Source of the DNA: Cryptomeria japonica
Taxonomy: Eukaryota; Streptophyta; Pinopsida; Cupressales; Cupressaceae
DNA: 58,000 bases
Reading direction: 5' to 3'
NCBI RefSeq assembly: GCF_030272615.1
Contig: NC_081414.1
Location: forward strand, 782,978,119 to 783,036,118
The translations under genes were made by a program, and so were the position numbers. This document shows positions 21,339 through 33,939 of this stretch, in pieces. Numbering within the stretch: the stretch's first letter is position 1; every line of letters starts with the position of its first letter. The notes beneath the pieces were generated by a model that made no database searches, was not told where the DNA came from, and worked only from the letters and a program-made list of their open reading frames with translations.

Positions 21339-22286
21339 TGTTGAATATCTAGGCAACTAAGAGGGGGGAGGTGGTGAATCAGTTGACAAGAAAATTTTCT
21401 ATTAGCTTTAATTCATATATCTAGAGTAATTGATAGAATTAACAAAACATGAAAGCATGTGCATGAAACAGACTAGACACAAGAAACACAAATATTTACA
21501 TGGAAAACCCAAGAAGGGAAAAACCATGGAGCATGCTAATTCTCAATATATAAACATCGATTAAGGTGACACCATTTGATAAGATTTTTACAAAGGATAT
21601 CTCTCTACAAAGATTCTCACTATGGGTAGGCTCACTGCCTTGAAAGACTCACTACCGATGTGCTCACTGTTGGTGGTCTCACTACTCTAAAAGACTCACT
21701 GTCGAAGAAGAAAAAAAGATAAAGAGAATCCACCACAAATAATAGTCTACATTGTTGAAACTACTTTCAGTATCAATCTGCAATACTATACTCACACAGC
21801 TACTAGATTCCTTCAATCCCTCATGTTTTAAACACAAAAGACATTTCTCAACTCATCAAGTCACATTCCTATATATATTTTGTCTCTAGAAAATACAATT
21901 CTCAATGTCGGCTAAGACAGAGATCTAAAATAGGTATCCACTAAACATTCCAATGGTGGAAAGGAATGAGAAGTAGACCATATTACACCATTCCTCATCG
22001 AACATATCAACATGCTACATACATCACCAAAGAAAGACCCAAAACTCATCCATACATTATACAATATTCATTCCAAAACAACCAACATCATCTGAGAAAC
22101 CAAATTCATCTAGTAAAACCATGAAACCTCCAAGCATACAACATACCTTAAGCAAACACTTTTACTCATCATACCATATCTAGACCAAAGGATTTGACAT
22201 CAATGATCACACATAATGTAATGCTAACACAAAACATAAGTTCACAAACTCATCTCTATGTACAACAAGACTGCATGAAAAGATCA
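21339..22286 (-). repeat. 5' LTR of the second copia element (right border uncertain)
   Basis: The inner end abuts the PBS. It contains the G-rich box GAGGGGGGAGG near 21361 and GGGAAAAACCATGG near 21520, modules shared by the other copia LTRs, plus repeated CTCACTACCGATG-type words at 21640-21710. I place the outer end at 22286 because the minus strand there starts TGATCTTTTC; without a second LTR this is a guess. Confidence 0.5.
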
Positions 22287-24121
22287 ATTGTCCCCCACCT
22301 CCATAATCTATTAATTACATATTTAAAGACTCTCCAATGATTCTTTTCAATTTTTGTAACCTCTTCTTTTTAAAAGGATGAAATAACCTTTTCAAATTCA
22401 CATGAAACTTTTTCTCTCCAAATGATATAAGACATCTTAAAATATTTTAAATTATTGTACATAAACTATAGAGAAATTGAGAAATTTTTAATTTCTCTTA
22501 TAACTACTTTTGAGTAAATTCACTTTGGGTTAACCGAGCATCCTAGGGCCATGGAATTTTGTGAGAAATTTATGATAATTAAAATAAAACATGGGTTTAC
22601 AAACCATTTTCTTACAACTCACAAAATTTAGGTACTTACTTTGTATGTTGGCCTTGCCAACCATGCCACTCGATAGAGAAAAATTTAAAATAAGATATCA
22701 GATGAGCGTGTATGGACATAAAATTAAAACTGGTGGCATTTGAGACTAAAATATTAGGTGGGTTGTTTTTAGATTTAAGTAATTTGTAACCTTCTTTTGG
22801 ATGCATTTTTGTGTGTAAATTAGTGAAGTCGAGAAATGAGGAAATCAGGGAACTTTGGAACATTGGAACCCTTTGAGGTCAACAAATTGAGGAATCAGGG
22901 AACTTTGGAACATAGAAACCCTTTGAAGTTGGTAAATCAACCATTTTAGGAACTTTGGAACTATCAAGAAATTGAACATTTTAGGAACTTTGGAACTATC
23001 AAGAAATTGAACATTTTAGGAACTTTGGAATTTTAAAAACTTGAAAAAGGCTGACTATGAACTAGGATGTAAAAGTTTAAATTTGGCCAAGTAAAAAAAA
23101 ATGGGCCAACATGTTGTATAGGGGATTTCCTAAGTCAAACTTTATGTTGGTGTTACCACCTTTACAATAGCTACATGATTGATTTAAATGACAACTTATC
23201 TTAAGAAAGACAAAGGCTGAAATAATATAAATAATGAAATTAAATGGTTTTGCCTTAGGTACGAACCCCTCTCATATATTTTCACATAAAGGTGTTGATG
23301 CAATGATCTCTACACAAGTCTGGCAAGTGTTAATGTAACAACATTAACATCAATGGCAAACATCAAATTATAATTCAATGTCGAGTGTTTTTAGTGTACT
23401 TCTTCTTGACTAATATTTATTGTATTAAAATGTAGAATGTGTTATTTTAGAATATTAGGCCTTTTAAATAATAAAAGAATTTATTTGTATAGAGATTATA
23501 AGGTTTTTTTAATTAAAAGTTGACATAAAATAGTCAAGTACCAAAATTGAGACCAAATTTGAAAATTTGAAGGCCAAAACTAGTTCAGGCTACAATTTCA
23601 AGATATTTTGCTAGGACTATAGACCTAAGCACCCTAGTGCCAAAGAAATAGGGCCTTTGACAGGGAAACATGAGTGTTAGATTATGTGATTAAATTTTTT
23701 CTTAATTTTAACATTTGATGATGGTTAAATAATGAGATTAACAATGAATATTTAAAGTGGAACAAGGTTCAAATAAGATTAATATTATCTAGGAAAAATA
23801 AAACTAAATTAGGTCCTAAATATCTAGTGTGAAATTATAAATAAATACAATTAACTACACTATCTAGAAAGATGTCATCTTAAAATAAATAATGTAAATC
23901 TTCTCATATCTCTGCTAATATTTGGATTATCTTTCTTCTTCTCCACTTCACAATAGTTCTATTATGATCTAATATAAATCTACTTTGTAATATTTTCAAT
24001 TAAATTTTTATTTTGCTACAATTGATGGAATATTTTGTGTACCAATAAAGTCACACATTCACACTCTATAATTGTCTAAAAGTATTCTACAATGTACATA
24101 AATTTGTAACTTAATTACAAA
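22287..24121. other. AT-rich non-coding spacer
   Basis: No supportable frame. The one structured part is the GGAACTTTGGAA repeat at 22840-23045. The stretch 23100-24121 looks like unique intergenic DNA and forms the left flank of the triple array. Confidence 0.6.
22840..23045. repeat. GGAACTTTGGAA repeat, periods 50 and 35 bp
   Basis: The core (GGGAACTTTGGAA or AGGAACTTTGGAA) lies at 22848, 22898, 22948, 22983 and 23018. The first steps are 50 bp and the last two 35 bp. The 35-bp units (ending AAGAAATTGAACATTTT) are nearly identical. Confidence 0.85.
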
Positions 24122-24126
24122 GAATG
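24122..24126. repeat. Left target-site duplication GAATG of the triple array
   Basis: GAATG directly precedes the LTR end TGATAG at 24127. The same five bases follow the right end of the array at 44119-44123. Confidence 0.7.
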
Positions 24127-25622
24127 TGATAGTTCTCATATTTAATGGTAAGTACAGATGCCAAGCTAATAAGATGAGAGGGGGGGGGTGAATCATACAA
24201 ACGTAATCTTCCATAAAAACACTAGATTCAACCTCGGTAACATATACTTTAGTGATATAACCAAAACTGGTAAACATGCAAACTCAAAAGCATATAAATA
24301 TCATAACACTCATAACACCAGATTTAATGTGGAAACCCAAATAGGGAAAAACCAATGTGGGATTTTGGACCCACTAAGAAATATACTCTTCTAGAGTATG
24401 CTCGGTTAAAAGAAAATCTTGTTAAAGATTACAAACACATTGCTAGATGTGACCTGGTTAAGGGATTTCCCTCAGATCTGTTAGGATCGTCACCTTGTTA
24501 GAAGTGACCTTGTTAAAGGATTTCAAACACTCAATCAAAATGTCACCTTGCTAGAGGGTTTTACAAATAAGACTGTTAAGTCCACTCGGTTAAGATATTT
24601 TGTCACTTTCACAAAATAACAGTAATAAAAATCTATCTGCAACTTCACATCTAAAATGCTAAAGTAGATTCTTATTTTCTCAATACAATATGGACATAGA
24701 ACTAATCTTGTCCTTCTGCTAGGCTCTATACTCTATTATTCAAAATAGGTCTTCAAGCTTCTGTGCTCGGTAATCACTATGTAGCATCCCTATGCATACA
24801 CTTGCCTGCATACATTGTTTATCAACAGTTCCTTATTTATAAACAATTTCTTGACTGCTTAATCTCCTTGATCACATTTCCCATGATCAATCATAGCCAT
24901 CAGATCTTCAATCTTGACTAGGTTCAATGTATTCTTTGATTTGAAAATGTTTTACCCTACTTTGGAACTTGCATACATTTCTTGGAACTTGTGCTAGGGT
25001 AATGCGGTTCAATCTAAGCTGTAGATCTTGTTGCCGATTTTCCTTTGCCATAGATTCTTTAACAAACTTCATTCACAACACACCAATCATTTAATCATAG
25101 CCAGCTCATCAACTCCTTTCATTAAATAATGCATGTAATCATTTAATGCATTCTATTATTACTCGATTGAAACACGATAAATACTAAACTTCACTTGGTA
25201 GACATTTTGTCTTCATTAACCGATAGCGATAACCTTAGAGTTTACTGACTAGGTTCCTTAGGGTTTACCGACTAGGTTCTTTGCTCGGTAACATAGTATA
25301 GTATTAAACTTACAATCAATAACATATGTATGATATCAAAACAATCTAAACATCATGATCTCATCATTGTCTAACTCGGTAATAGTTTCCCATTGAATAA
25401 CTTATCCATCCCCTTATTCATCATATTCTTTCTATGTCTTTTACCGACGTCTTTATACTCATCAAATCATACTTCTTAAGATATGGCAACATCATACTGA
25501 ATTAGAAAATCAATTTCTTGACATCAATGATAAAATAATAATATTAAGACAGTAGACATCCTTAAGCAGTTATATCCATAATCATCAACAACCTTCTCAA
25601 TATCCTTATTGAAATGCCAACA
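24127..25622 (-). repeat. LTR A, 3' LTR of unit 1
   Basis: It ends (plus-strand left) with TGATAGTTCTC and, at the U3 side, with AATGCCAACA next to the PPT. It has the C-rich box (nine G on the plus strand near 24180), the GGGAAAAACCA module near 24345, CCTTGTTAAAGG modules near 24510, the TTGACATCAATGATAA box at 25518 and several TCGGTAA/TTACCGA words. It lacks the 28-bp extension of B and D. Confidence 0.88.
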
Positions 25623-26048
25623 ATCTCCCCATTTGGAATTGATGGCAACACCAATTGATTTGACCTAAATGATTTGGATTCAGATTGCTATGATTCTGAA
25701 ATGCTGAAATGCTCTCTTCCCCATCATTAGTTTTCTCCACCATATATTAATCTTCTCCTCTTTCCTTTCGTCTTTGTTTTCTACTTTTCTCCAATCTTCT
25801 TCAGTTTTCTCCCCCTTTGACAACAATGCCAAAAAGTAAAGAACTAAAACATAATATCTACATGTATGAAGTGAATTCCTATAGTTATGTGTCAACTTAG
25901 TCTTGGTCAGAGCATTTATGTCTTTAATTCCTGTTCACTGTATTATTTCCTATACACCTTTACAAAACCTCCTAAAGTATGTAAATTTGCATCAACTCTT
26001 AAAAGATATTCTGTAGAGTCATCAAATTGATGCTTTCACCGAACTCGG
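25623..26048 (-). other. Unit 1: PPT and 3' untranslated region
   Basis: The PPT (minus strand ATGGGGAGAT) touches LTR A. A second PPT-like tract, plus-strand CCCCCTTTGACAAC, lies at about 25811, roughly 187 bp from the LTR. No frame is present. Confidence 0.75.
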
Positions 26049-27547
26049 TTAGTGAGTGGAAGATAGGGGTAGGACCCCTAACTTACTTCCGAGGTACTCA
26101 AAAGTATCCCTTGGTAGTGGCTTGGTGAAGATATCTGCTATTTGTTCCTTTGTGCTAACATACTCCAACACCACTTTCTTCTCTTGAGCTTCTTCTCTAA
26201 GATAATGATATTTGATAGAGATGTGCTTTGTCCTAGAGTGTATAATAGGATTCTTTGAAATGTTAATGTCACTAGTATTATCACAGAATATAGTTATTGG
26301 CTCGGTAACTTTCTCATTTATACCATCCAACAGTTGTTTGATCCATGCTATGTTGGTGCAATTCAATGTTGCAGCAACATATTCAACTTCTATTGCCAAC
26401 TCACTAGTCTTTCTCCTAAAAAGAAAGCTCCCGCACTTGTGCTTTTTCTATCATGAATGTTGCCTGCCCAATCAACATCAGTATAAACTTTTAAATCAAA
26501 ATCATTTCCTTTCTGATATACTAAGCCATAATCCATATTGCCTTTCAAGTATCTGAAAATTCTTTTGATTGCTGTCATGTGTGTTTCCTTGGGATCTGCA
26601 GACAATCTTGCAACTATACCTACTACATGTGCTATATCTGACCTATTGTGAACAACATATTATAGCTTTCCAATCAAGGATCAGTAAAGTGTCTCATCAA
26701 CAGATGCAAATTCATCATTCTTTGATAATTTACAGTTGGTAGTCATAGGAGTACTTACTGGTTTTGCATCCTCCATTCCAGATTTCTTCAAGATTTCCTT
26801 TATGTACTTGGATTGAGTAATGAAAATCTCATTTTTCATTTGCAGTATCTTTAAACCTATAAAATACTTTACCTCACCGATTAATGACATCTCAAATTCT
26901 TTGCTCATTTCATTTCCAAAGTTCTTGCATAAAGAGTTATTTCCACAAAATATAATATCATCAACAAATATGGCTGAGATCAGTATTCCATTTTCATCAT
27001 TCTTCATGTACATATTGTTGTTCTCACTTGTCCTTATAAAACCAATCTTGATCAAATAAGAGTGCAATCTTTCATACCATGCTCTAGGTGCTTGTTTCAA
27101 ACCATATAAAGCTTTGTTCAATTTACATACCTAATCTTTATTCTTGTCTTCAACAAATCCTTCAGGTTGCTCAATAAAAACTTCTTCTTCTAATATACCA
27201 TTTAGAAATGCAGATTTGACATCCATTTGATATACTTTGAAATTCTTGAAAGCAGCATATGCCAACAATGTTCTTACTCCTTCAAGTCTAGCCATAGGTG
27301 CAAAAGTTTCACCATAACCAATTCCTTCTTCTTGAGGATAACCTTTGCAAACTAGTCTTGCTTTATTTTGAATGACCTCAACTTTTTCATTCAGCTTGTT
27401 TCTTAAAATCCACTTTGTATTGATTATATTTTTGTCCTTTGATCTTGGGATTAGTGTCCATGTGTCATTCTTCTTGATTTGATGAATCTCTTCTGTCATA
27501 GCATTTATCCAATATTCACTATTAAATGCCTCTTTCACTATTCTCAA
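26049..27547 (-). pseudogene. Unit 1 RT and RNase H, broken
   Basis: The RT fingers and palm open at 27131-27547 ([12 protein letters not shown], then [12 protein letters not shown]). A CAG-to-TAG change just after NKD stops the frame; 26681-27121 continues with the catalytic [14 protein letters not shown] at 26660-26662 (after GKL) interrupts the thumb region; unit 2 has the same stop and unit 3 has Lys. RNase H follows at 26390-26605 (YTDVDWAGN) but a deletion of about 34 bp relative to unit 2 shifts the frame. The rest (VEYVAATLNC, FCDNTSDINI, DIFTKPL) is open at 26049-26399. Catalytic residues remain, but the protein cannot be made whole. Confidence 0.9.
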
Positions 27548-27574
27548 TTCAAATTCAGATATCAGACATGTGTT

Positions 27575-29260
27575 CTATCTCAATTTGTTCCTTGTCATCA
27601 CTGGATCATCCTTGTCTCCTATAATCTGACTTGATGCATGATGTCTTCTGACATACTTGGCTAATATAGGCTTGGTAGGTTCTGTATGATACTCTTCATC
27701 ACTCGGTAACTGAATATTCTCTTCATTTTCTTCAACAGTTCTCTTGGTAAGAGTTGTTGGTTGAACATAGACAAATTCATCATAATCTTCTAGTTCCTTG
27801 GAATTTCCTTCATCATTTCTTTCTACAAATTCATCAATTTTCACATTTGCACTTTCTACTGTTTTGTTAGATGATTTGATTAGACATTTAAATGCTTTGC
27901 TTCTAGAAGAATAACCAAGAAGTGTTCGTTCTTCACTTTTCTGATCAAACTTGTCATTTCTATCATCCTTGTGTACATAGCATCTACTTCCAAAGATTTT
28001 AAAATAACTTACATTAGGTTTCTTGTCATACGAGATTTCATATGGTGTCTTCATAGATCCTTTCTTCAGTTGTACTCGATTCAGGGTGTAAACTTCTGTG
28101 CTTATTGCCTCTCTCCAAAATGTTTGTGGCACTTTCTTTTCAATCATCAGTGTTCTGGCACAATCCACAATAGATCTGTTTCTTCTCTCAGCTATTCCAT
28201 TTTGTTGTGGAGTTCTCAATGTAGAGACTTGTCTTTTAATACCATGATCATTGCAGAATAAGTTGAACTCATCAGATGTGAACTCTCCTCCTCTATCTGA
28301 TCTAAGACATTTCAGTTGTCTTCCTGTTTCATTTTCAACTCTAGCCTTGTACCATTTAAACATTTGAAAAGCTTCTAATTTTTCTTTTAAAAACATTACT
28401 GACATCATCCTTGAGTAATCATCCATAATTAATATGAAATATTTATCACCATAATAACTTTGAACTTTCATAGGACCACAAAGATCAATGTGCACAAGAT
28501 CTAAAATCCCCTTAGAAGTGTAAGACTTACTTGTAAAGCTTGATCTTGTCATCTTATCCATCTGGCATCCTTGACACATAGCATTCTCAGGTTTTTCAAA
28601 ACTCGGTAGACCTCTTACTCGGTGATTCTTACTTATTTTCATCAGATTATCAAAATTTACATGACAAAACCTTTTATGCCATAAAAAGGTATCATCTATC
28701 TTTGCATACAGACATTTGTTACTAGTTGAGTCAAGGTGAAATGTGTTACCTTTTGTTTGTGTCCCGGTAGCAGCTAACTTTCCATTCTTTTCATGAACTT
28801 TGACAATTCCTTTCTGAAATTCTATTCGGTAACCTATATTGTTTAGCTGTGCTACACTTAGCAAATTATATTTCAAACCTTCAACCCAATAAACATATTT
28901 TCATCTTACATTATCAAGAAGTGTTATAGATTGTTTACCTTTCACCAAACATGGTGCATCATTACCAAATGCTACATAACCTCCATCATAATCTTCTAAC
29001 ATAACAAACTTGTGTTTATCACCAATCATGTGATGTGAGCATCCACTATCTATGATCCAAGAATCATTAGTATTTCTGTGAGATATTAGGGATTTTTCTT
29101 CATACCTTTCTTCATCTGATCCATCTTTGATAGACACATAAACTACTTCCTCTGTATCAGTTTCATCTGATTTATCATTATTGGATTCATCATCAACAAT
29201 TAAGCATGTCTTCCTATCTCTTCTTCTGAAATCTCGGTGTCCTCTATAATGATTATCTTT
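27575..29260 (-). pseudogene. Unit 1 protease and integrase, broken
   Basis: Protease: 28901-29137 holds the active site IIDSGCSHHM, ending at a TGA. The 433-codon frame 27575-28876 then runs from the end of protease through integrase and is the longest in the array. It has zinc-binding His67/His72 and Cys101/Cys104, and a complete DD35E triad at Asp131 (VHIDLCGP), Asp194 (LRSDRGGEF) and Glu230 (NGIAERRN). The acidic C-terminal part ends with VMTRNKLR. The frame 29138-29260 upstream is open back to the amber at the gag boundary. So integrase is catalytically intact on paper although protease is cut off from it. Confidence 0.88.
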
Positions 29261-30199
29261 CTATCTACCATCTCGGCAATCTCTCTTTCCAGTAGAATAT
29301 TTGTCAGGATATTTAGAAGCCATATGTCCTATCTTATCACAATTGAAACATTTCAAAGGTAGTTTTCCTTTATACTTGCCTTTGCCTCTCGGTAACCTTC
29401 TGGCTAATAGTGCTTCAAACACTTCTTGCTTTCTGATTTCCTCATACAATTTGTGTACTTCCTCCATGTTCTTATGAAATCTTTCACTTTCTCCACTATG
29501 ATATCCTTCAGATTACTTATACTTTCTTTCATTGTAATCATCAGATTGACCAAGATGAAAAGAACTAAATGTAGATTCAACTTTATTTGCAGATGACCCT
29601 CTGTTATCAAAATTACTTAACTCAAATGCATGTAGCTTACCAATAGTAGCATCTAAAGAAACTGGCATATTTGGTATAGACCTCAATTCATTGATTGCAG
29701 AGGCTTGAATTGCATAAGCCAGTAGAAGGGTTCTTAACAACTTACTTGTTATATCCCTTTCTTAAATAGTTCCACCTGCTCCTTTGATTTGATTGACAAT
29801 CTTCTTTAGTGTTGTATTATACTAGGTTATGTTCTCACCTTCATTCATCCTCATAGATTCAGGTTGTCCTCTTAGACTATCCACTTTTTCTGTTTGAACA
29901 TGTTCATCACCACCATATATAGATATGAGCTTGTCCCACATTGCCTTCGCATCATTGCATCCTTCTAGATCATTAAACTCTACGTCGGTAAATGCAGATG
30001 TTATTTCAATCATTGCTTGGATATGTTCTTTCTTTGCCTTTATCTCTTCCATTGTCAATGGATACGTGCTTAGTGTAATGAAATCATTCTCCAGATAATA
30101 TAAAACATATTCTCCAACTCCTGATAGGTGTAGCTTCATCCTTTTCTGCCATGTAGAGAAATTTGACTTGTTCAGCTTCGGTGCATCCCTCTTATACAT
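29261..30199 (-). pseudogene. Unit 1 gag, broken
   Basis: The start at 30199 (MYKRDAPKLNKSNFSTWQKR) matches units 2 and 3. Stops interrupt it at 29822 (TAG), 29763-29765 (TAA) and 29513 (TAA). The frame otherwise follows the 312-residue gag of unit 2. The CCHC knuckle near 29320-29360 has its last Cys replaced by Tyr, a change also in unit 2. The segment ends at an amber codon at 29261-29263 that all three units share. Confidence 0.87.
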
Positions 30200-30250
30200 C
30201 TTTGGAACTTTGCCTCAAGTACCTTTAAACTTTTCTTCTAGAGTCCAATA

Positions 30251-30263
30251 GCTCTGATACCAA
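30251..30263 (-). other. Unit 1 primer binding site (initiator tRNA-Met)
   Basis: The minus strand reads TTGGTATCAGAGC one base inside the LTR end (..ACTATCA). This is the usual copia PBS. Confidence 0.9.
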
Positions 30264-30264
30264 T

Positions 30265-31789
30265 TGATAGTTTTGATACTTAATGATAAGTACAGATGCC
30301 AAGCTAATGAGATGAGAGGGGGGGGTGAATCATACAAACTTAATCTTCCATAAAAACATTAGATTCAACCTCGGTAACATATACTTTAGTGATATAACCA
30401 AAACTGGTAAACATGCAAACTCAAAAGCATATAAACATCATAACACTCATAACACTAGATTTAATGTGGAAACCCAAATAGGGAAAAACCACTGTGGGAT
30501 TTTAGACCCACTAAGAAATATACTCTTCTAGAGTATGCTTGGTTAAAAGCAAATCCTATTAAAGATTACAAACACATTGCTAGATGTGACCCGGTTAAGG
30601 GATTTCCCTCAGAACTGTTAGGATCTTCACCTTGTTAGAAGTGATCTTGTTAAAGGATTTCAAACAGTCAATCAGAATGTCACCTTACTGGAGGGTTTTA
30701 TAAATAAGACTGTTAAGTCCACTTGGTTAAGAGATTTTCTGTCACTTTCACAAAATAACAATAATAAAAATCTATCTGAAACTTCACATCTAAAATGCTA
30801 AAGGAAATTCTTATTTTCTAAATACAATATGGACATAGAACTAATCTTGTCCTTCTGCTGGGCTCTATACTCTGTTATTCAAAACATGTCTTCAAGCTTC
30901 TGTGCTCGGTAATCACTATGTAGCATCCCTGTACATACACTTGCCCGCATATATTGTTTATCAACACTTCCTTATTTATAAACAATTGCTTGACCGCTTA
31001 ATCTCCTTGATCACATTTCCCACGATCAATCATAGCCATCAGATTTTCAATCTTGACTAGGTTCAATGTATTCTTCGATCTTAAAACATTTTAACCCGCC
31101 TTGGAACTTTCATACATTTCTTGGAACTTGTGCTAGGGTAATGCGGTTTAATCTAAGCTGTAGATCTCCTTGCTGATTTTCCTTGGCCATAGATTCTTTA
31201 ACAAACTTCATTCACGACATACCAATCATTTAATCATAGCCAGCTCATTAGCTTCCTTCATTAAATAATGCATGTAATCATTTAATGCATTCTACTATTA
31301 CTCAGTTGCAACCCGGTAAATACTAAATTTCACTCGGTAGGCATTCTGTCTTCATTAACCAATAGCGATAACCTTAGAGTTTACCAACTAGGTTCCTTAG
31401 GGTTTACCGACTAGGTTCTTTGCTCGGTAACATAGTATAATATTAACCTTACAATCAATAACATATGTATGATATCAAAACAATCTAAACATCATGATCT
31501 CATCATTGTCTAACTCAGTAATAGTTGCCCATTGAATAACTTATCCATCCCCTTATTCATCACATTCTTTCTATGTCTTTTACCGACATCTTTATACTCA
31601 TCAAATCATACTTCTTAAGATATGGCAACATCATACTGAATTAGAAAATCAATTTCTTGACATCATTGACAAAATAATAATATTAAGACAGTAGACATCC
31701 TTAAGCAGTTATATCCATAATCACCAACAACCTTCTCAATATAGTTATTGAAATGCCAACAATCTCCCTTGTCTGTTATAATGCCAACA
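30265..31789 (-). repeat. LTR B, shared by units 1 and 2, with 28-bp extension
   Basis: The left side abuts the PBS of unit 1 and the right side abuts the PPT of unit 2. At the U3 side it has a 28-bp extension (31762-31789). The normal end AATGCCAACA (31752-31761) is followed by ATCTCCC and 12 further bases, and then a second AATGCCAACA. Other modules are as in LTR A. Confidence 0.87.
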
Positions 31790-32215
31790 ATCTTCCCCTT
31801 TGGCATTGATGGCAAAACCAATTTATTTGACCTAAATGATTCGGATTTAGATTGTTGTGATTCTGAAATGCTAAAATGCTCTCTTCCCTGTCATCAGTCT
31901 TCTCCCCCTTATATTAATCTTCTCCTCTTTCCTTCAGTCTTTCTTTTCCACTTTTCTCCAATCTTCTTCTTTCTTCTTCCCCTTTGACAACAATGCCAAA
32001 AAGTAAAGAACTAAAACATAATTTTTTCCTGTATGAAGTGAATTCCTGTAGTTATGTGTCAACTTAGTCTTGGTCAGAGCATTTATGTCTTCAATTCCTG
32101 TTCCCTGTATTGTTTCCTATACACCTTTAGAAAACCTCCTAAAGTGTGTGAATCAACATCAACTCTTAAGAGATACTCTGTAGAGTCATCAAATTGATGC
32201 TTTCACCAAACTCGG
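31790..32215 (-). other. Unit 2: PPT and 3' untranslated region
   Basis: The PPT (minus strand AAAGGGGAAGAT) touches the extended LTR B. A second PPT-like tract (plus-strand CCCCCTTTGACAAC) lies near 31978. No frame is present. Confidence 0.75.
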
Positions 32216-33697
32216 TCAGTGAGTAGAAGATAGGGGTACGACCCCTAACTTACTTCTGAGGTACTGAAAAGTGTCCCTTGGTAGTGGCTTGGTGAAGATA
32301 TCTACTATTTGTTCCTCTGTGCTAACATACTCCAACACCACTTTCTTCTATTGAGCTTCTTCCCTAAGATAATGATATTTGATAGAGATGTGCTTCGTCT
32401 TAGAGTGTATAACAAGATTCTTTGAAATATTAATGGCACTAGCATTGTCACAAAATATAGTTACTGGCTTGGTAACTTTCTCATTTATACCATCCAATAG
32501 TTGTTTGATCCATGCTATGTTGGTGCAATTCAATGTTGCAGCAACATATTCAGCTTCTACTGTTGACTGTGAAACACATCCTTGTTTCTTGCTAAGCCAA
32601 CTAACTACTCTTTCTCCTAAAAAGAAAGCTCCCGCACTTGTGCTTTTTCTATCATCAATGTTGCCTGCCCAATCAGCATCAATATAAACTTTTAAATCAA
32701 AATCATTTCCTTTCTTATATACTAAGCCATAATCCTTACTGCCTTTCAAGTATCTGAAAATTCTTTTGATTGCTATCATGTGTGTTTCCTTGGGATCTAC
32801 AAAGAATCTTGCAACTATACCTACTCCATGTGCTATATTTGGCCTGCTGTAAACAACATATTATAGCTTTCCAACCATGGATCGGTAAAGTGTCTCATCA
32901 ACAGATGCAGATTCATCATTCTTTGATAATTTATAGTTGATAGTCATAGGAGTACTTACTGGTTTTGAATCCTGCATTCCAAATTTCTTCAAGATTTCCT
33001 TTATGTACTTAGATTGAGTAATGAAAATCTCATTTTTCATTTGCAATATCTGTAAACCTATAAAATACTTTATCTAACCGATTAATGACATCTCAAATTC
33101 TTTGCTCATTTCATTTCCAAAGTTCTTGCATAAAGAGTCATTTCCACAAAATATAATATCATCAACAAATATGGCTGAGATTAGTATTCCATTTTCATCA
33201 TTCTTCATGTACATATTCCTATTCTCACTTGTCCTTATAAAACCAATCTTGATCAAATAAGAGTGCAATCTTTCATACCATGCTCTAGGTGCTTGTTTCA
33301 AACCATATAAAGCTTTGTTCAATTTACATACCTGATCTCTATTCTTGTCTTCAACAAATCCTTCAGGTTGTTCAATAAAAACTTCTTCTAATATACCATT
33401 CAGAAATGCAGATTTGACATCCATTTGATATACTTTGAAATTCTTGAAAGAAGCATATGCCAACAATGTTCTTACTCTTTCAATTCTAGCCACAGGTGCA
33501 AAAGTTTCACCATAATCAATTCCTTCTTCTTGAGGATAACCTTTCCAAACTAGTTTTGCTTTATTTTGAATGACCTCACCTTTTTCATTCAGCTTGTTTC
33601 TGAAAATCCACTTTGTACTGATTACATTTTTGTCCTTTGGTCTTGGGATTAGTGTCCATGTGTCATTCTTCTTGATTTGATCAATCTCTTCTATCAT
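32216..33697 (-). pseudogene. Unit 2 RT and RNase H, broken
   Basis: The RT frame 33074-33697 covers [21 protein letters not shown] (one Glu codon fewer than units 1 and 3 in the following GILEE run) and [11 protein letters not shown]. It ends at a stop after MSLIG; 32861-33046 continues to the TAA after GKL that unit 1 also has. RNase H is open at 32348-32779 with all active residues (YIDADWAGN, EAEYVAATLN, FCDNASAINI), then a TAG before the final DIFTKPL part near 32270. The reading ends at TGA 32216-32218. Confidence 0.88.
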
Positions 33698-33939
33698 AGC
33701 ATTTATCCAACTTCAATGTTAAATGCCTCTTTCACTATTCTCGGTTCAAATTTAGATATCAGACATATGTTCTGTCTCAGTTTGTTCCTTCTCATCACTC
33801 GATCATCCTTGTCTCCTATAATCTGACTTGGTGCATGATGTCTTCTGATATACTTGGCTAATACAGGCTCGGTAGGTTCTATATGATCTTCTTCATCACT
33901 CGGTAACTGAGTATTCTCTTCATTTTCTTGAACAGTTCT

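Larger units (their letters stand above)
17390..22286 (-). mobile_element. Decayed minus-strand copia element lacking its 3' LTR
   Basis: Gag, protease, integrase, RT and most of RNase H are readable in order from 21275 down to about 17390. A PBS (21327-21338) and an LTR (from 21339) lie on the 5' side. The RNase H frame ends abruptly after YHFLREKV and EYV at about 17390 with no PPT or LTR, so the 3' end is lost. Confidence 0.8.

Noticed and set aside
30251-30263. GCTCTGATACCAA as part of a tRNA gene
   Set aside because: Only the tRNA-complementary primer site is present; there is no cloverleaf around it.
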